A DNA stretch of 64,000 bases from Viscum album (GCA_963277665.1 OY728158.1:596030818-596094817), one strand, 5' to 3'; counted from the stretch's first letter, positions 1 to 11,785 are shown. Numbers and translations: made by a program. Notes: generated from the sequence alone by a model not told the origin.

Positions 1-1150
1 TTACTTGAATCATTTTTCTTGTGCTAGATATATTGTTCCTTATTAAGGATTTTGAATTTATTGTGGAAACCCAACTATTGGAATCAAGATAACATGTTTC
101 TTAGGAGTTATTGGCTGAATCCTTAGAGGGGGGGGGGGGGGGTATAGTTTCAAAGATACTAATTGATGAATAAGATATTGAATTTTGGTTATTGTAAGAA
201 TATTATTCTTTTCCAATTGTAAATGGTCATTCATAGAGGTATTTATCCATGAATTGTAACATGATGCAAATAAAGATGTTGGTATGAGTCAAGGTGTGAT
301 GATCGCTGAGCTGATGGGGCGAGTCAGGTTGAGATGTATATTTTGACTATATAAAGAGTAATATCTAGAAATGTTGTATTAATGGGGGATTGAACCTTCT
401 ATTTTGTTATAGTTTTTAAGAGTTAACATGTTCCTAGTGGATGTACCATTATGTGAAGAAAACAACCATGCGACCACGAATAGTTGGATGAGTAGGGTGT
501 CTACTCCTTAATGGTGGAACATAGCTATCCATTTCAGGAGAGTGTGGGATTGTACCATTATAGTGAAAAAATATGTTAGACTAATTAATTAGTGAGATTA
601 ACTCAATGTGACATCTTTTCATGATATTATTAATGAATCCAATGTTATGACTTTCCTTCTAGAAGAGAGATGAATTGGGTAAATTTGGGGTTTTTAGTGG
701 CATGTTTTTTAATTGATCACTTGAAACATGATTGATTTTAATTTTCTTATAAATCTACTTATTATTATGGAATAAAACTCTTATTAATGTGAACTTATTT
801 TAATGACACATTAATGGTGTCATACTATGTTTATAATCACACCTTCCATGGGAATCCTGATGAACGTGAAAAATTCATGATTATAGATCTTGGAATGTGA
901 AAGGGCCCAATGAATTGGAGTTGAGAAGATGGATATGAATTTTAGAGATAGTATAGGGAAAAAATATATAATGATTATTATTTTTATTTAACTTCTTTTT
1001 TATTACGTATACATTGGTTTAACCTACCACGTTAGTGGTCCTTGGTTATTATTTTTTATTTCCCTATGATACCAAAAATTTAATGTAATACATCACTGAT
1101 ATTATATAATTATATTATTCCTTTATTATTATTATTATTTTTTATTTTTA
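1..1150. other. unassigned AT-rich intergenic repeat debris
   Basis: I see no recognisable protein domain, RNA gene or repeat boundary here apart from a poly-G run. Stop codons are dense in all frames. If element B inserted into element C (see 25628), the missing 5' LTR of C would lie on this side of B, but I could not identify LTR ends or a primer-binding site. Confidence 0.5.
128..142. repeat. poly-G tract (15 G)
   Basis: An uninterrupted run of 15 G lies in an otherwise AT-rich stretch. Runs of this length can fold as G-quadruplex and are also prone to sequencing or assembly length error, so the exact length is uncertain. Confidence 0.9.
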
Positions 1151-1164
1151 TGAAATGTTTTTAT

Positions 1165-1262
1165 GGATACTAATACTAAGGGTATAGTCTCCCCAAAACA
1201 CCATTCAGACCCTAACAAATAGTTGGAAACATCTTTCATATGGGTAAGAATGTATGAGGTCA
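1165..1262 (-). mobile_element. decayed SINE-like copy (3' half)
   Basis: The plus-strand string gggtatagtctcccc, followed by a related stretch containing cagaccctaacaaatagt, matches the 3' module of the SINE-like element at 46850-47012 (gggtatagtctccccac, then ggaccctcactactagt). The order and spacing agree, so the two are copies of one repeat family. The pol III promoter half is only faintly recognisable here (gggtaagaatgtatgaggtc against the B-box part of the other copy). It is non-coding. A shared fragment of some other repeat class cannot be excluded. Confidence 0.45.
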
Positions 1263-1865
1263 TATAGAAATCTAGTTTACAATGGGTAATTTAAGTTGGA
1301 GAATTTAAAAATGGAATCAATGTAAGATTAAATTTAATTTTATTCTTTACTATATTTGGGGTATGTTATAAAGAAGTTAGGCTATGTGGAACTTTGGCTG
1401 GGGAGTCATGTAAGTTCTTGACCATTGCTTATTTAGCAGACCTACGAGTTAAAGGTGACGAGATTTATGTTAAAGTTATAGAATTATATTTTCATGATGA
1501 TCCTAAATGCGTTGTTTTGTTACAGTTTATAGGATTTGGGTGCATTCAACCATCATTATTTGGAATGTTGGATAACATGTTATATATACTTATTTTTTAT
1601 CCATGGTAGTTTATTTAATTAAATGTCAAGATTTATCAATTGAACTTATATTATATATTTATGATGAAATTTAGATTATTTAAACTAGATAATGCTTATT
1701 ATATATATATATATATATATTAATATGACTAATGTGCCTGTATCAACGATGAAGCTTGAGCATTTAGTAATTCTAGGAGGGTTATGAGTTATTGTTATGG
1801 GTAATATCATTGGAAATGTATCCAATAGAAAACTAAATGAACACAAAATAAATAGTATTTTACCT
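1263..1865. other. unassigned AT-rich stretch with (AT)n microsatellite
   Basis: The stretch contains an (AT)n run at about 1699-1720. A 71-codon open frame at 1394-1609 encodes nothing I recognise, and in this setting it is probably a chance frame. The region ends where the LTR of element B begins. Confidence 0.5.
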
Positions 1866-3169
1866 TAAGATATATAGTGACCCAATCCTTTTACACATTT
1901 TATTACATTATTTTTTAACATAAATATCCATTAAATACAACCAAAGGATCAAAAGGCCTAGTGTTTTTAGAAGTCTATGTACATAAAAAAACATGATACT
2001 AAAATAAAACTTCTTTATTTCAATCTCTATAATGTTCTCATTAATCCTTCTGTTCTCCTAAAATTGTATAGGATAACTTTGGGAATATATAAATCTATGG
2101 GGTGAGCTATTAATCCCATTAAGAGGATTAACATGGTAAGGAAACATAATTGGTGAGTCAAAGGTATTACATGATATCATAAAAAAGAAGGCTCATGAGA
2201 AATCACATGGGTGAATACAATAAAGAAAATGGAATCTTAATATCATATAAACATATTAAATGAAAAAGTATGACATAAACATAAGTCAAGGGACACACAC
2301 AAGACATATAACATGGTGGATAAAGTCTCACTAATGATTAGTTTTACTCTGTAATCCCAATAATTGTGTCTCATGGAAAAAAATACCCAATAAATTAGAG
2401 AGATATGAAAGATAACCCAACATAACATTTTCATGATTATATTTTCAACAAAATAAATCAATTAAAATGAAAAAAACATAAGAACTACCCATGGAATGAA
2501 ATGGGTTGCATAATCTTGATTCATATCATAATCAAAGGAAATTTTTTAAAGATTAAAAATAGAAGAAGGAAATAAATATTATGTATGTACATATATGATT
2601 TAATAATCTTAGGTCTCAAACTAAGGTGTTATTTTGGGAATAAAAACTTTAAATGGATGTTACATAAAAGGATTGAGAAATAGAAAAGTTTCCCTTAATA
2701 AGGTTTGATTTTAATGAAGGAATTTTATAAATGAATTTTAGGAATGTATTGACCCATAAAATGAAGGTATAATGATATTGGAATGTATATAAGATACATA
2801 TATACATATTTTATAATAAATACTTATCAACAAATGGATAGAGAAATTTAGTTAGAGAGAGAATGGTCGTAAGCCGAAGAAAAAGGAAGGTTCCAAGAGA
2901 TCCCTTACCTTAAGTATTATCTTTATTATTACACACTAAGAAATAAAATATAATAGAAATATATTTATTATTAATGTATTAATGAACCATTATCATATAT
3001 ATCATACCATATATTATTTTATCATAACATCTTATCAACTGTTTATTAATAATTATGTATTCAAATAACTGTTCCAGGTGACAATAACCTAGATTTTCAT
3101 ACATGTTTTTGTTCTGTAATTTTGATAATTATATATTGATCATGGTCCCATAATCTCTATAATATTAAA
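1866..3169 (-). repeat. Element B 3' LTR, terminal part (separated by element A)
   Basis: The stretch from 1871 (tatatagtgaccc) onward aligns by eye over several hundred bases with 21937 onward (ctatagtcaccc). Shared landmarks include acaaccaaag, a tacataaaaaa string, tctctataatg, and gtgagtcaaaggtat. It ends exactly at the target duplication of element A. The remainder of the LTR resumes at 14157. Confidence 0.85.
3165..3169. repeat. 5-bp target-site duplication of element A, left copy (TTAAA)
   Basis: TTAAA immediately precedes the LTR start at 3170 and recurs immediately after the 3' LTR end at 14152-14156. Five bases is the usual duplication size for Ty3/gypsy integrases. Confidence 0.85.
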
Positions 3170-5245
3170 TTTAATACCCCAATATTTCATAGTATGTTAT
3201 TTCTTCAAAGTAATGTAGTACATTTCACTACACGCAACACTGAGTTCAAACGAATTACGACTTACCAAACTAGCCATTCAAATGCGGTTATGAATATTAT
3301 TAACTGAATTTTTAACATTATATAATCCTTATAATTTTATAATCCATATTATGAGTTTCTTAGACATAATGTAAGAACAAATTCATTTTTTTCAGATAAA
3401 AGAATTTTTTTTCAAAAAATGCAATTGTACCACCTTTTAATGGAGAACCCTTGTTAAATCCAATATTTGAAACTTTTATATATTTAATTTGACAAAATAA
3501 AATTCTTATTTAAAATTAGGGCAAAATAATTTAGTTTCAACATTTTTTTTGCGTTTTTCTAATAAATTTCATATTTGAGTGAATAGTGAAAAATACTATA
3601 TTTTAACTGAAAACAACTTTTTTAATCAAAATAATTTATAGTGTTGAATTATAAATTTTAATTTTTTGGAAGTATAATTAGATTATATATTTACCATTTA
3701 ATCCAATGTGGATCATTAGAATTAATTTCACATTGAAATTAGACATAAACAAGTGTCAATATTTTGATAGTTATTGTTTCTTAAAAACATGCTACTTGTT
3801 TTGACAACGAGAATTAATTTTAAATTAATAAATGAAACTCCTATATTTTGGATTTGGTAAAATAGGCTTCATTTTTGGATTCTGAATATCAAAATTAGCT
3901 TATGTTGAATTTTTTGTATTTTTCTGAAAATGTTCAATTTTTGATAGATAGTGAAAAAACAATAAGTTATCGTTTAAAACCAAATTTTTATTTAAATAAT
4001 TTTTTATTTTTATAAATTTATTTTAGGTCAAAATAGATACATAATACCTATATATGTTCAATGTAATTAATTGGAGTCAATTTATAATAATTTTAGATAT
4101 ATAAAAAATTTTATAAAACTTTTCACCATCTTATACCCAGCTCCAGGACAATTTGCAAATTCACATAAAAATTAATTTTACAACTTCTATGAGTAGAATT
4201 TCAAAAACTTGAGAGACACAGTTGATATAACTAAGTAAAATGTGGTTCAATAAGATAAAAATAATTTTTGGTGAATAGTAACCTTTTACTTTTATTTACC
4301 ACGGTTAAAAGTAAATAGGGTAATTAAGGGTAAAAATGATATTATTATTACCCTAACATATGTCCTAATTCTATTGGATAAGTTTAATTCTACCAAACAC
4401 AACCTTAGGAATAAAATATGATCCTTTATGACCATTTGGAGTAGATTAAAACATTTACTATTATTTTATTTAAAGAATAGTTAACATAGTTAAAATCAAA
4501 GTTTAATGAATAAACCATTTTTTATATAGGATTATACATAAGATAAATGAGATTATAAATATTAATTATAAAGATGAAAATATTTAATAGATAATGGTAT
4601 CTTATTTATAATTTTTAGAGATTAAATAATTAAATTTATTAATAAGACAATGATAATGCAGTAATTACCTTATTAATGAAGGAATCAAATAAATGGTATT
4701 ATAAATATTAAAATAAATATAATTTCAATGTTTTTATGATATCCACGAATTTTATAGGTTAATATGACATGTTAGGATTGATTCCATTTATTTTTTTAAG
4801 TAATCATGCTGTTATTATTTTTACGGAAGACAAATACAAAATAGTGTCAAAACTGAAATAAAATAGTTTTTAGAACAAATATTATATTATTAATTGATAT
4901 AATGGTCCTAAAAATCTAAGGTTCAGCCAAAAAAATTATATAATAATATATATGACCTTAATGAACCAATTGGAGTTCTATTGTCAGTATATAGTATGTT
5001 TATTAACTATTTAGTGTAAGAATACAAGAAGACACGATAAAAGATAAATTATTTAACTTAGAGTTAAATATATATGATATGTTTAAAATGGTAACCTAAA
5101 CTAGTCTAAAACCTATTGGTTGAGAGGTATTTGGCCCATCCCCACCCAATACTCTAAATAAGTCACTTTGGAGCCATTATAAACCGAATATGAATTTATT
5201 ATGAAACAATATTTTATGTTTTTTCAAAGTTTCCCTCACCCCTCT

Positions 5246-5253
5246 TATAAAAG
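5246..5253 (+). promoter_or_regulatory. LTR TATA box
   Basis: TATAAAAG sits in the context cccctcttataaaaggga. The same motif and surroundings occur in all five LTRs of the window, although the coding regions are wrecked. It should place the transcript start about 30 bp downstream, near 5275-5285, making what follows the R/U5 leader. Confidence 0.7.
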
Positions 5254-5423
5254 GGAACTTCCCCTTCTCTCAAATGAACACCTCCAAAGCCATTTGGATC
5301 ATAAATAACCTTCACAAATATCCTCCCAAATATTGTAAAATCATACTAGATGCCTTAATATGGTCATAAATCCAACCTAAGAATCCATTTTGATCAAATC
5401 AAAAGGAAGAACCCGAAGAAGAG

Positions 5424-5425
5424 GT
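5424..5425 (+). promoter_or_regulatory. candidate 5' splice site in LTR leader
   Basis: AGAG|GTAATG follows a purine-rich stretch about 150 bp after the predicted transcript start. It is identical in the other LTR (GT at 11964). A good acceptor-like site exists only in the 3' LTR (13913). Splicing is inferred, not shown. Confidence 0.35.
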
Positions 5426-5590
5426 AATGATTTCACCACCCTCTTTCAAGTACTCTTATTCTTCCACTTACTCTTTCTTTGTTTTTTCCATTCTAAAATA
5501 ATAACTCCAGTATCTTATATATATTGTGATGTTATTATAAATATTTAACAACTATATTCATTATTCTATCTATCTTATGAATGATTATGT

Positions 5591-5635
5591 CACCATGCGT
5601 GTGTACGTACGGCTTACCGTCTCCACGCCATGGTG
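5591..5635 (+). promoter_or_regulatory. LTR hairpin module H1
   Basis: CACCATGCGTG (5591-5601) pairs with CACGCCATGGTG (5624-5635) with a single bulged C, an 11-bp stem. The 22-nt loop holds the palindrome GTACGTAC and a smaller inner pairing ACGG/CCGT. It lies about 350 bp downstream of the TATA box, so it should be in the transcribed leader. Confidence 0.7.
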
Positions 5636-5774
5636 TAATTTGTTATTCAACACTATGTTATTTGGATGGATATAATGATGAGTAATATGTATATAAATAA
5701 TAAAAATAAAATTCTAATGTCTTTTTAAAATTCATATACCATCTAATTCCACACCTTTAGGTAAGTGATATTTT

Positions 5775-5811
5775 CGTTCGTGCTTACATACGGATTACCG
5801 TCTCTACGACG
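5775..5811 (+). promoter_or_regulatory. LTR hairpin module H2
   Basis: CG(t)TCGT pairs with ACGACG around the loop gcttacatacggattaccgt. The copy in the 3' LTR (12310-12355) is better preserved: ATTG(t)CG(c)TCGTG against CACGACGCAAT, 11 pairs with two bulges. The loop repeats the H1 and H3 loop, while the stem sequence is different. Confidence 0.6.
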
Positions 5812-5977
5812 TGATGTGATTCATTTCCATGTTCACCATTCATCAACGATTATAAAAATATATATAAGTAATAAGTATGTAACATATGAAATAATAATTC
5901 TACTGTAGATATATATATATATATGTACTTACATATATCTTATTCACATAGTTTCGTTCAATATGATATGAAAACAG

Positions 5978-6027
5978 AAACAACGTTTATGCGTACGTAC
6001 GGACTACCGTCTCCATAAACGGTGTTT
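5978..6027 (+). promoter_or_regulatory. LTR hairpin module H3
   Basis: AAACAACGTTTATG (5978-5991) pairs with CATAAACGGTGTTT (6014-6027) at 13 of 14 positions. The loop cgtacgtacggactaccgtc is the same motif as in H1 and H2. Confidence 0.7.
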
Positions 6028-7510
6028 TTCAATTCATATATATGTCTATTATACATATTTATATTATAAATATATATGATATATATATTATGTTTGTAAT
6101 TATTAATGTATTTAAATATTGATCTAAGTGATACAATCTAGAGTAACAAGTTAAAACACGTACGATAAAGAAAGCGATTATTACCCGAAATGTTAATTTA
6201 ACATGGAAATTATTATTAAATGGGTAGTATGAAGTCATAAATGAATCATGTATGATATCATAAATATTAATATGGTTCTGGGATAATTTAATAACATACT
6301 ACGATCTTCATACAGAAGGTTAAACGTACCCTCAAATAAAGGAATGTTCAAGCTAAGGGTTAATTCCTCAATCTCATTATTATCTGAGATTGTTTATGTT
6401 TAATTATTTACTGGGACATTTCTATCATCCATGTCCATTTTTCAAAAAAATTAATTCAAAAAAAATATTTTAAGGATTTTTTAAAGGTATACTTTATCAA
6501 GATCATAATTTTAAATGTTTTAAAGATTTATCTTTCTAAATATTTTTAATTAATGTCCATGTTTTGAAAATAGTTTTAAGGATTTATTTATATGGACATG
6601 AATGTTTTGAAATGATAATTCTTTTCAAAAGTTTCAAAGTGGTATAGGACATTTTGATTCAAAAATCTCTTTTAAATTTATTCCTTTATAAATGTGTGAT
6701 TTTTAAATGATTTTACAAAAATGATATTTCAATCAAAAGTTTTACTCATCATTTTCAACTACATCAGCATCATTAACTGGATATTATTTTTGATTGAGGT
6801 TGATTTATTATAATAAAATATTCCATATAGTATTGAATTAGTTATGATATGTTTGACTGTGGATGTTCTATTTGTCATACCATTCATGGTTTATGGTTAA
6901 TGTATTGACATTGTGTATAATAGTTTTAATACGAATGTTTATGTTATGTTTCAACTATTCATATAAAGAATGCAGTGGACTTAGTAATTGATGGGTGGAG
7001 CCCGCTATTGCTCCTCGATGCATCGGTAGGTCTCCTGAGAAAAACTAGTGTCTTCGCACAAGGCCTTAACAAAAATTTTATTTGTAGTTTTGGCACGAGT
7101 CCTTGACTATGTGGTAATGATGTCCGGCATTAGACATTCCCTCATTATGAAATTAGTTATTACATGTTATTATTTGACTAGTAGAATATCCATGTGCATG
7201 TTTATATGGTAATGTTTGATTTTTATTTTCATATTATGTTCAAGTTTATGTTTAAATAGGCTGTTGTTTTTATCACACATATTTCCTTAAAATTTTATAG
7301 ATTCCGCTAAATTATTTACCCTTACTGAGCATCTGAGCTCACCTCTTTCTTGTGTTTTATTTTCTAATGTGTAATGTAACGTTCATGTATGTAATATATT
7401 TTCCAAGACTGCTAAACTGATCAGTCCTTCAGGACTTGATTCCTTATAATCATTCCAATGTATTAAAATAATGCACAGACTCTGAGTAACTGGGGTCGGG
7501 GCATTACAAT

Positions 7511-7522
7511 TGGTATCAGAGG
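7511..7522 (+). other. primer-binding site (tRNA-iMet type), element A
   Basis: TGGTATCAGAGG starts two bases after the LTR end. It matches TGGTATCAGAGC, the complement of the initiator-Met tRNA 3' end used by many plant Ty3/gypsy and copia elements, at 11 of 12 bases. It fixes the plus orientation of the element. Confidence 0.9.
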
Positions 7523-7670
7523 AAGTTTAACAATAACCTTGGAAGCTAGATTTAGATAAAATCTAATTAGAGCACATAGACCTAAGATAGACTTTGAGGA
7601 TTAGCATAGAAGGAATTCCTAGAATTTTGGTAATGTATAGATTTTGTGAGTTTTCCAATCAAATACATCC

Positions 7671-8510
7671 ATGTCTGGATATGAGATAGTAGAGGCAGCT
7701 CGGGCACAGATGTACCTTGGGGTAAAACCCGAAAACACCGCTTTGAGCTAGACTCGAACGAGAACTGGTGCATGACGACGACCCTTGCTGCACTCTTGAT
7801 TACGACACTCCGGGAGGATATGCCTAGGATAATTATTTTTTTTAGAAACCACTATGAAGGGTTTATGAGTATATACCTCCTCAAAGAAAACATGTTTTTG
7901 ATTATGGATTATATCCATAAATTGTTCAATTTACATTAGGTGTTTTACATGTTTGGAATTATGAATTTTCATTCATAAACTAAACTAGTGTATGCCATTT
8001 TTTAGAAATGGTGCCCAGTAGAAGGAATGAGAACTCCAACATTACGTATGATCCAAAGAGTAAGAAGGGTCATATCATTCATGGTATTAAGACAAAATTT
8101 AGAAATAAAATAGTCTCCCAAGTATTATCATCATATGAATAAATAGTATAATGTGTTAATAAGATCAGTAAATAATTCTTTGAATTTTATGTCTTTGAAG
8201 GGAATCCAGAGAAGAAAAGGATGGTAGAAAGAAAGATGGATAAAGGGAATAAGGTAAAGAAGGATTTTCTAATCTGTGATAAATGTAGAATGAATCACCT
8301 TGGTAAAAGCTTGAAGGGAATGAGAGTTTGTTATAATTTTGGAGAAAAAGGACACCAAGTACGTGATTGAAAGGGTAATAAAAAGTTTTCAAATGTAAAA
8401 TGATTCATCTGTAATGCATTGAGACACTACGTGAATCAATGTCCGATTCATAAGAGTATACCGTAAATGATGTTTTTGGATAATAATCATGTTATGATAC
8501 TACCTAAGAT
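7671..8510 (+). pseudogene. Element A gag remnant (nucleocapsid with three zinc-knuckle relics)
   Basis: Gag of a Tekay/Del-like chromovirus, the structural protein that packages element RNA in cytoplasmic particles. A short N-terminal frame starts at ATG 7671 (MSGYEIVEAARAQ) and stops at 7749. The conserved central capsid domain is missing. From 8008 one frame, interrupted by several stops, encodes the C-terminal part: a basic EKKRMVERKMDKGNK stretch, then CDKCRMNHLGKS (last Cys lost), CYNFGEKGHQVRD (a Cys changed to Phe and the last Cys replaced by a stop), and ICNALRHYVNQC (first Cys lost in a stop). Knuckle residues are therefore damaged but the three-knuckle layout is clear. After about 8520 the frame encodes nothing I can place, and no protease motif follows. 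Confidence 0.8.
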
Positions 8511-8984
8511 GAAGAATAATGACTAATGTCATTATGTTGTTATTATAGAATTATTTCATTTGAGTGTTGTATCAATAGTATACTGGTTACATGAATTATG
8601 GAGATAAATAAGGATTGTACTGCAATAATATTTTATTGAGGATTTGATATTATATAGTTCTAAGAAAGGTTACTTAATAGTAAGATAAACTTTTTGGAAA
8701 ATAAATGTTTTAAGGAAAGTTAATCCTTAATATGGTCCTGATAATGTGGTAGTAATTTTGGAATAAGAAATGGTTGATTTTGGTAATTCAGGATGTTGCG
8801 GTGTTGTAAAAGAATACACAATGAAGGCATTCACATGTTATTACCTGAAAAAAAGGATCCTCATTATGTTTAACTTCTTTATAAACTTTGGAATGAGAGT
8901 TTGGATATATGTATTTTGGATAATTATAAAGGATGGAATGGATTAAGTATGCAATTTTATACCATTGTTAAGGTTATTTTTGGA

Positions 8985-9112
8985 TTTCCATAAAAATGAC
9001 AACCCGAAGGTCGGGCGACAACCCGTCACATCCAGTAAGGCCGCGAGACTTTAACCCGCAACCGAAGAGAGGAAAGGGTGTATCACCTATCACTGAACCA
9101 CGTGATTTCCTG
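8985..9112 (-). mobile_element. tRNA-derived SINE-like insertion inside element A
   Basis: A sharply GC- and CpG-richer island in AT-rich DNA. Read on the minus strand it carries an A-box-like TGGTTCAGTGATAGGTG (9084-9100) and, about 40 bp downstream, a B-box-like GGGTTAAAGTC (9047-9057). That layout is that of an internal pol III promoter from a tRNA gene. The B box has lost consensus bases, and a cloverleaf is not obvious, so a tRNA-derived SINE is more likely than a tRNA gene. The 3' part has a short direct repeat, CGGGTTGTC twice. Ends are approximate and I found no clear target duplication or tail. Confidence 0.5.
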
Positions 9113-9698
9113 AATTGAATAATGTAGTTTTTTAAAGGGTCTGATATGTAAATTATAAATTCATTATTTTTGGAACCCTATACGATTCGGATAAATAGAA
9201 TATATATATTTTTTTCAAATCTTTTAGAGTGAGAGATGAGTTAGTGGTAGGAATTAGTTGAAGGATGAAACTCTACTTATATATATATATTCCCTCTTAA
9301 TTTATGTATAAATTAATTATTAACCTTTATGGAAGGGATCTTAAAACCAAAAATGTGTTATCCTAATATCTTACGTTTTTTTGAACTGATTGTATTTTAA
9401 ATCATCATAGATTGGTGGCTTTGAGGCCCACAATTCTACAATTGACTGTGATTGATGACATCAATCACTCCCTATAAATATTTATGTTTTTACTACAATT
9501 ATGTGTCTCTAATTTCCACCAATGTTCTCTTAATCGAGACCATAATTTGGTGGTGATTTTTTCATTCCCCTTTTCCTCTTATTAAGACTAAATTTTATTA
9601 GCCCAATTTCCGATGTGGGTTTTCCCACAAAGGTAATTTCTATTTTCAAAAATTTATTTTTTAAGAACAATTTCAAATTGCAAGGACACAATTTATTT
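9113..9698 (+). other. Element A internal region, non-coding remainder
   Basis: No gag-pol domain is recognisable between the SINE-like island and the polypurine tract. Small open frames here look accidental. The pol region expected here (more than 3 kb) is absent. Confidence 0.6.
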
Positions 9699-9708
9699 AA
9701 GGATGGAA
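9699..9708 (+). other. polypurine tract, element A
   Basis: AAGGATGGAA lies three bases before the TGTAACACC start of the 3' LTR, the position where plus-strand DNA synthesis is primed. The equivalent site in B reads agggcggaata on the minus strand. Confidence 0.75.
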
Positions 9709-11785
9709 TAATGTAACACCCCAATATTTCATAGTACGTTATTTCTTAAAAGTAATGCAATAACTTGCACTACACGCAACACTGAGTTCAAACGCATCAC
9801 AACTTACCAAACATGCAGTTCAAAAGTGGTTATGAATAGTATTAATAGAATTTTTAACATTATATAGTCTTTATAATTTTATAATCCATATTATAAGTTT
9901 CTTAGACATTATGTAATAACAAATTCATTTTTTTGGATAAAAGAATTTTTTTTCCAAAAATGAAATTTTACCGCCTTTTAATGGTGAAACCTTTTTAAAT
10001 CCAATATTTGAAACTTTTATATTTTAAATTTGGAAAAATAAACTTATTATTTAGAATCGGGACATAATAATTTAGTTTTAATAAATTTTTTGTGTTTTTC
10101 TGATAACTTTCATATTTGGGTGAATAGTGAAAAAACTATATTTTAACTGAAAACAACTTTTTTAATAAAAATAATTTATAGTGTTGAATTACAAAATTTA
10201 ATGTTTTTGAAGTATAATTAGATTATATTTTTACTCTTTAATCCAATTTTGATCATTGGAATTAATTTCACATTGAAATTATACATAAACAAGTGTCAAT
10301 CATTTAATAGTTATTGTTTCTTAAAAACACGCTATTTGTTTTGACAAAGAGAATTAATGTTAAATTAATAAATGAAACATCAATGTTTTGAATTTGGTAA
10401 AAGATAATTCATTTTTGTATTTAGAATATCAAAATTAGCCTAGGTTGAATTTTTGGTATTTTTCGGAAAATGTTCAATTTTTGATGAATAGTGAAAAAAC
10501 ACTTAGTTATCGTTTAAACCCAATTATTTATTTAATTTTTTTTATTTTATTTAAAATTATTTTAGGTAAAAATAGATTTATAATAACTATATATGTTAAA
10601 TGTAATTCATTGAAGTCAATTTATAATAATTTTAGATATATAAAAATTTTTATAGAACTTTTCACCTTATTTTACCCACCTCCTAGGAGAATTTTCGAAT
10701 TCGCATAAAAATTAATTTTACCAATTTTGTGAGTGGAATTTAAAAAATATAAGAGACACGGTTGATATCAGTAAGTAAAATGAGGTTTTATAAGATAAAA
10801 ATAATTTTTGGGGAATAGTAACTTTTTTAATTTTATTTACCACGGTTAAAAGTAAATAGGGTAGTTAAGGATAAGAATTATATTATTATTACCCTAAAAC
10901 ATGTCTTAATTCTATTGTATAAGTGTATTTTGAACAAAAACAACCTTAAAAATAAAATATTACCCTTTAGGTCCCCTTGGATTGGATTAAGAAATTTATT
11001 ATTATTTTATTTAAAGAAGAGTTAAAAGAGTTAAATCAAGGTTTAATAACTAAATCATTTTTAATATAGGGTAATACATAAGATAAATTAGATTATAAAT
11101 ATTAATTATAAATTTAAAAATATTTCCTACCTAATGGTATTTTATTTATAATTTTTAGAGATTAAATAATTAAATTTATTAATGACACAGTGAAGATGCA
11201 AAAATTACCTTATTAATGAAAGAATCATATAAATGGTATTAAAAATATTAAAATAAATATAATTTCAAAGTTTTTATGACATCAAATTATTTTCTAGGTT
11301 AATATGACATGTTATTATTGATTAAATGTATTTTTTTGAAGTAATCATGCTGTTATTATTTTAACAAAAAACAAATACCATATAGTGTCAAAATTGACAT
11401 AAAATAGTTCAAACAAAATATTATATTAATAATTAATATAATGGTCTTAAAAATCTATGGTTTGGAAAAAAGACTTATATAATAATATATATGACATTAA
11501 TAAACCAATTGGGGTTCTATTGGTAGTATATAGAAAGTTTATTAACCATATAGTGTAAGAATACAAGAAGACATGATAAAAGTTAAATTATTTATCTTAG
11601 AGTTAAATCTAAATGATAAAGTGAAAATGGTAACCTAAACTTGTATAAAACCTATTGGTTGAGATGATTTTGACCCATCCCAACCCTATACTTGAAATAA
11701 GTCACATTGTATCCATTATAAACCTAATATTAATTTATTATAGAATAATATGTTAAGTTTTTCCAAAGGTGCCCCTCACCCCTCT

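Larger units (their letters stand above)
3170..7508 (+). repeat. Element A 5' LTR (4339 bp)
   Basis: It begins tttaatacccc, a decayed form of the TGTAACACCCC start of the other LTR, and ends gggcattaca directly before the primer-binding site. It aligns along its whole length with 9712-14151. Landmarks in order are a TATA box (5246), a splice-donor-like site (5424), three hairpin modules (5591-6027), the motif gatgggtggagcccgct (about 6989) and the terminal ctggggtc region. Compared with the 3' LTR it lacks about 97 bp near 7355. Confidence 0.92.

Noticed and set aside
1394..1609. 71-codon open frame, start MAGESCKFLTIAYLADLRVK
   Set aside because: No family signature and no promoter or neighbouring coding exons. 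Open frames of this size are expected by chance over 64 kb of DNA on six frames.
5591..6027. Hairpin cluster considered as a CRISPR-like array
   Set aside because: This is plant nuclear DNA; the units are 170-210 bp apart with unequal intervals and differing stems, within an LTR present in two copies.
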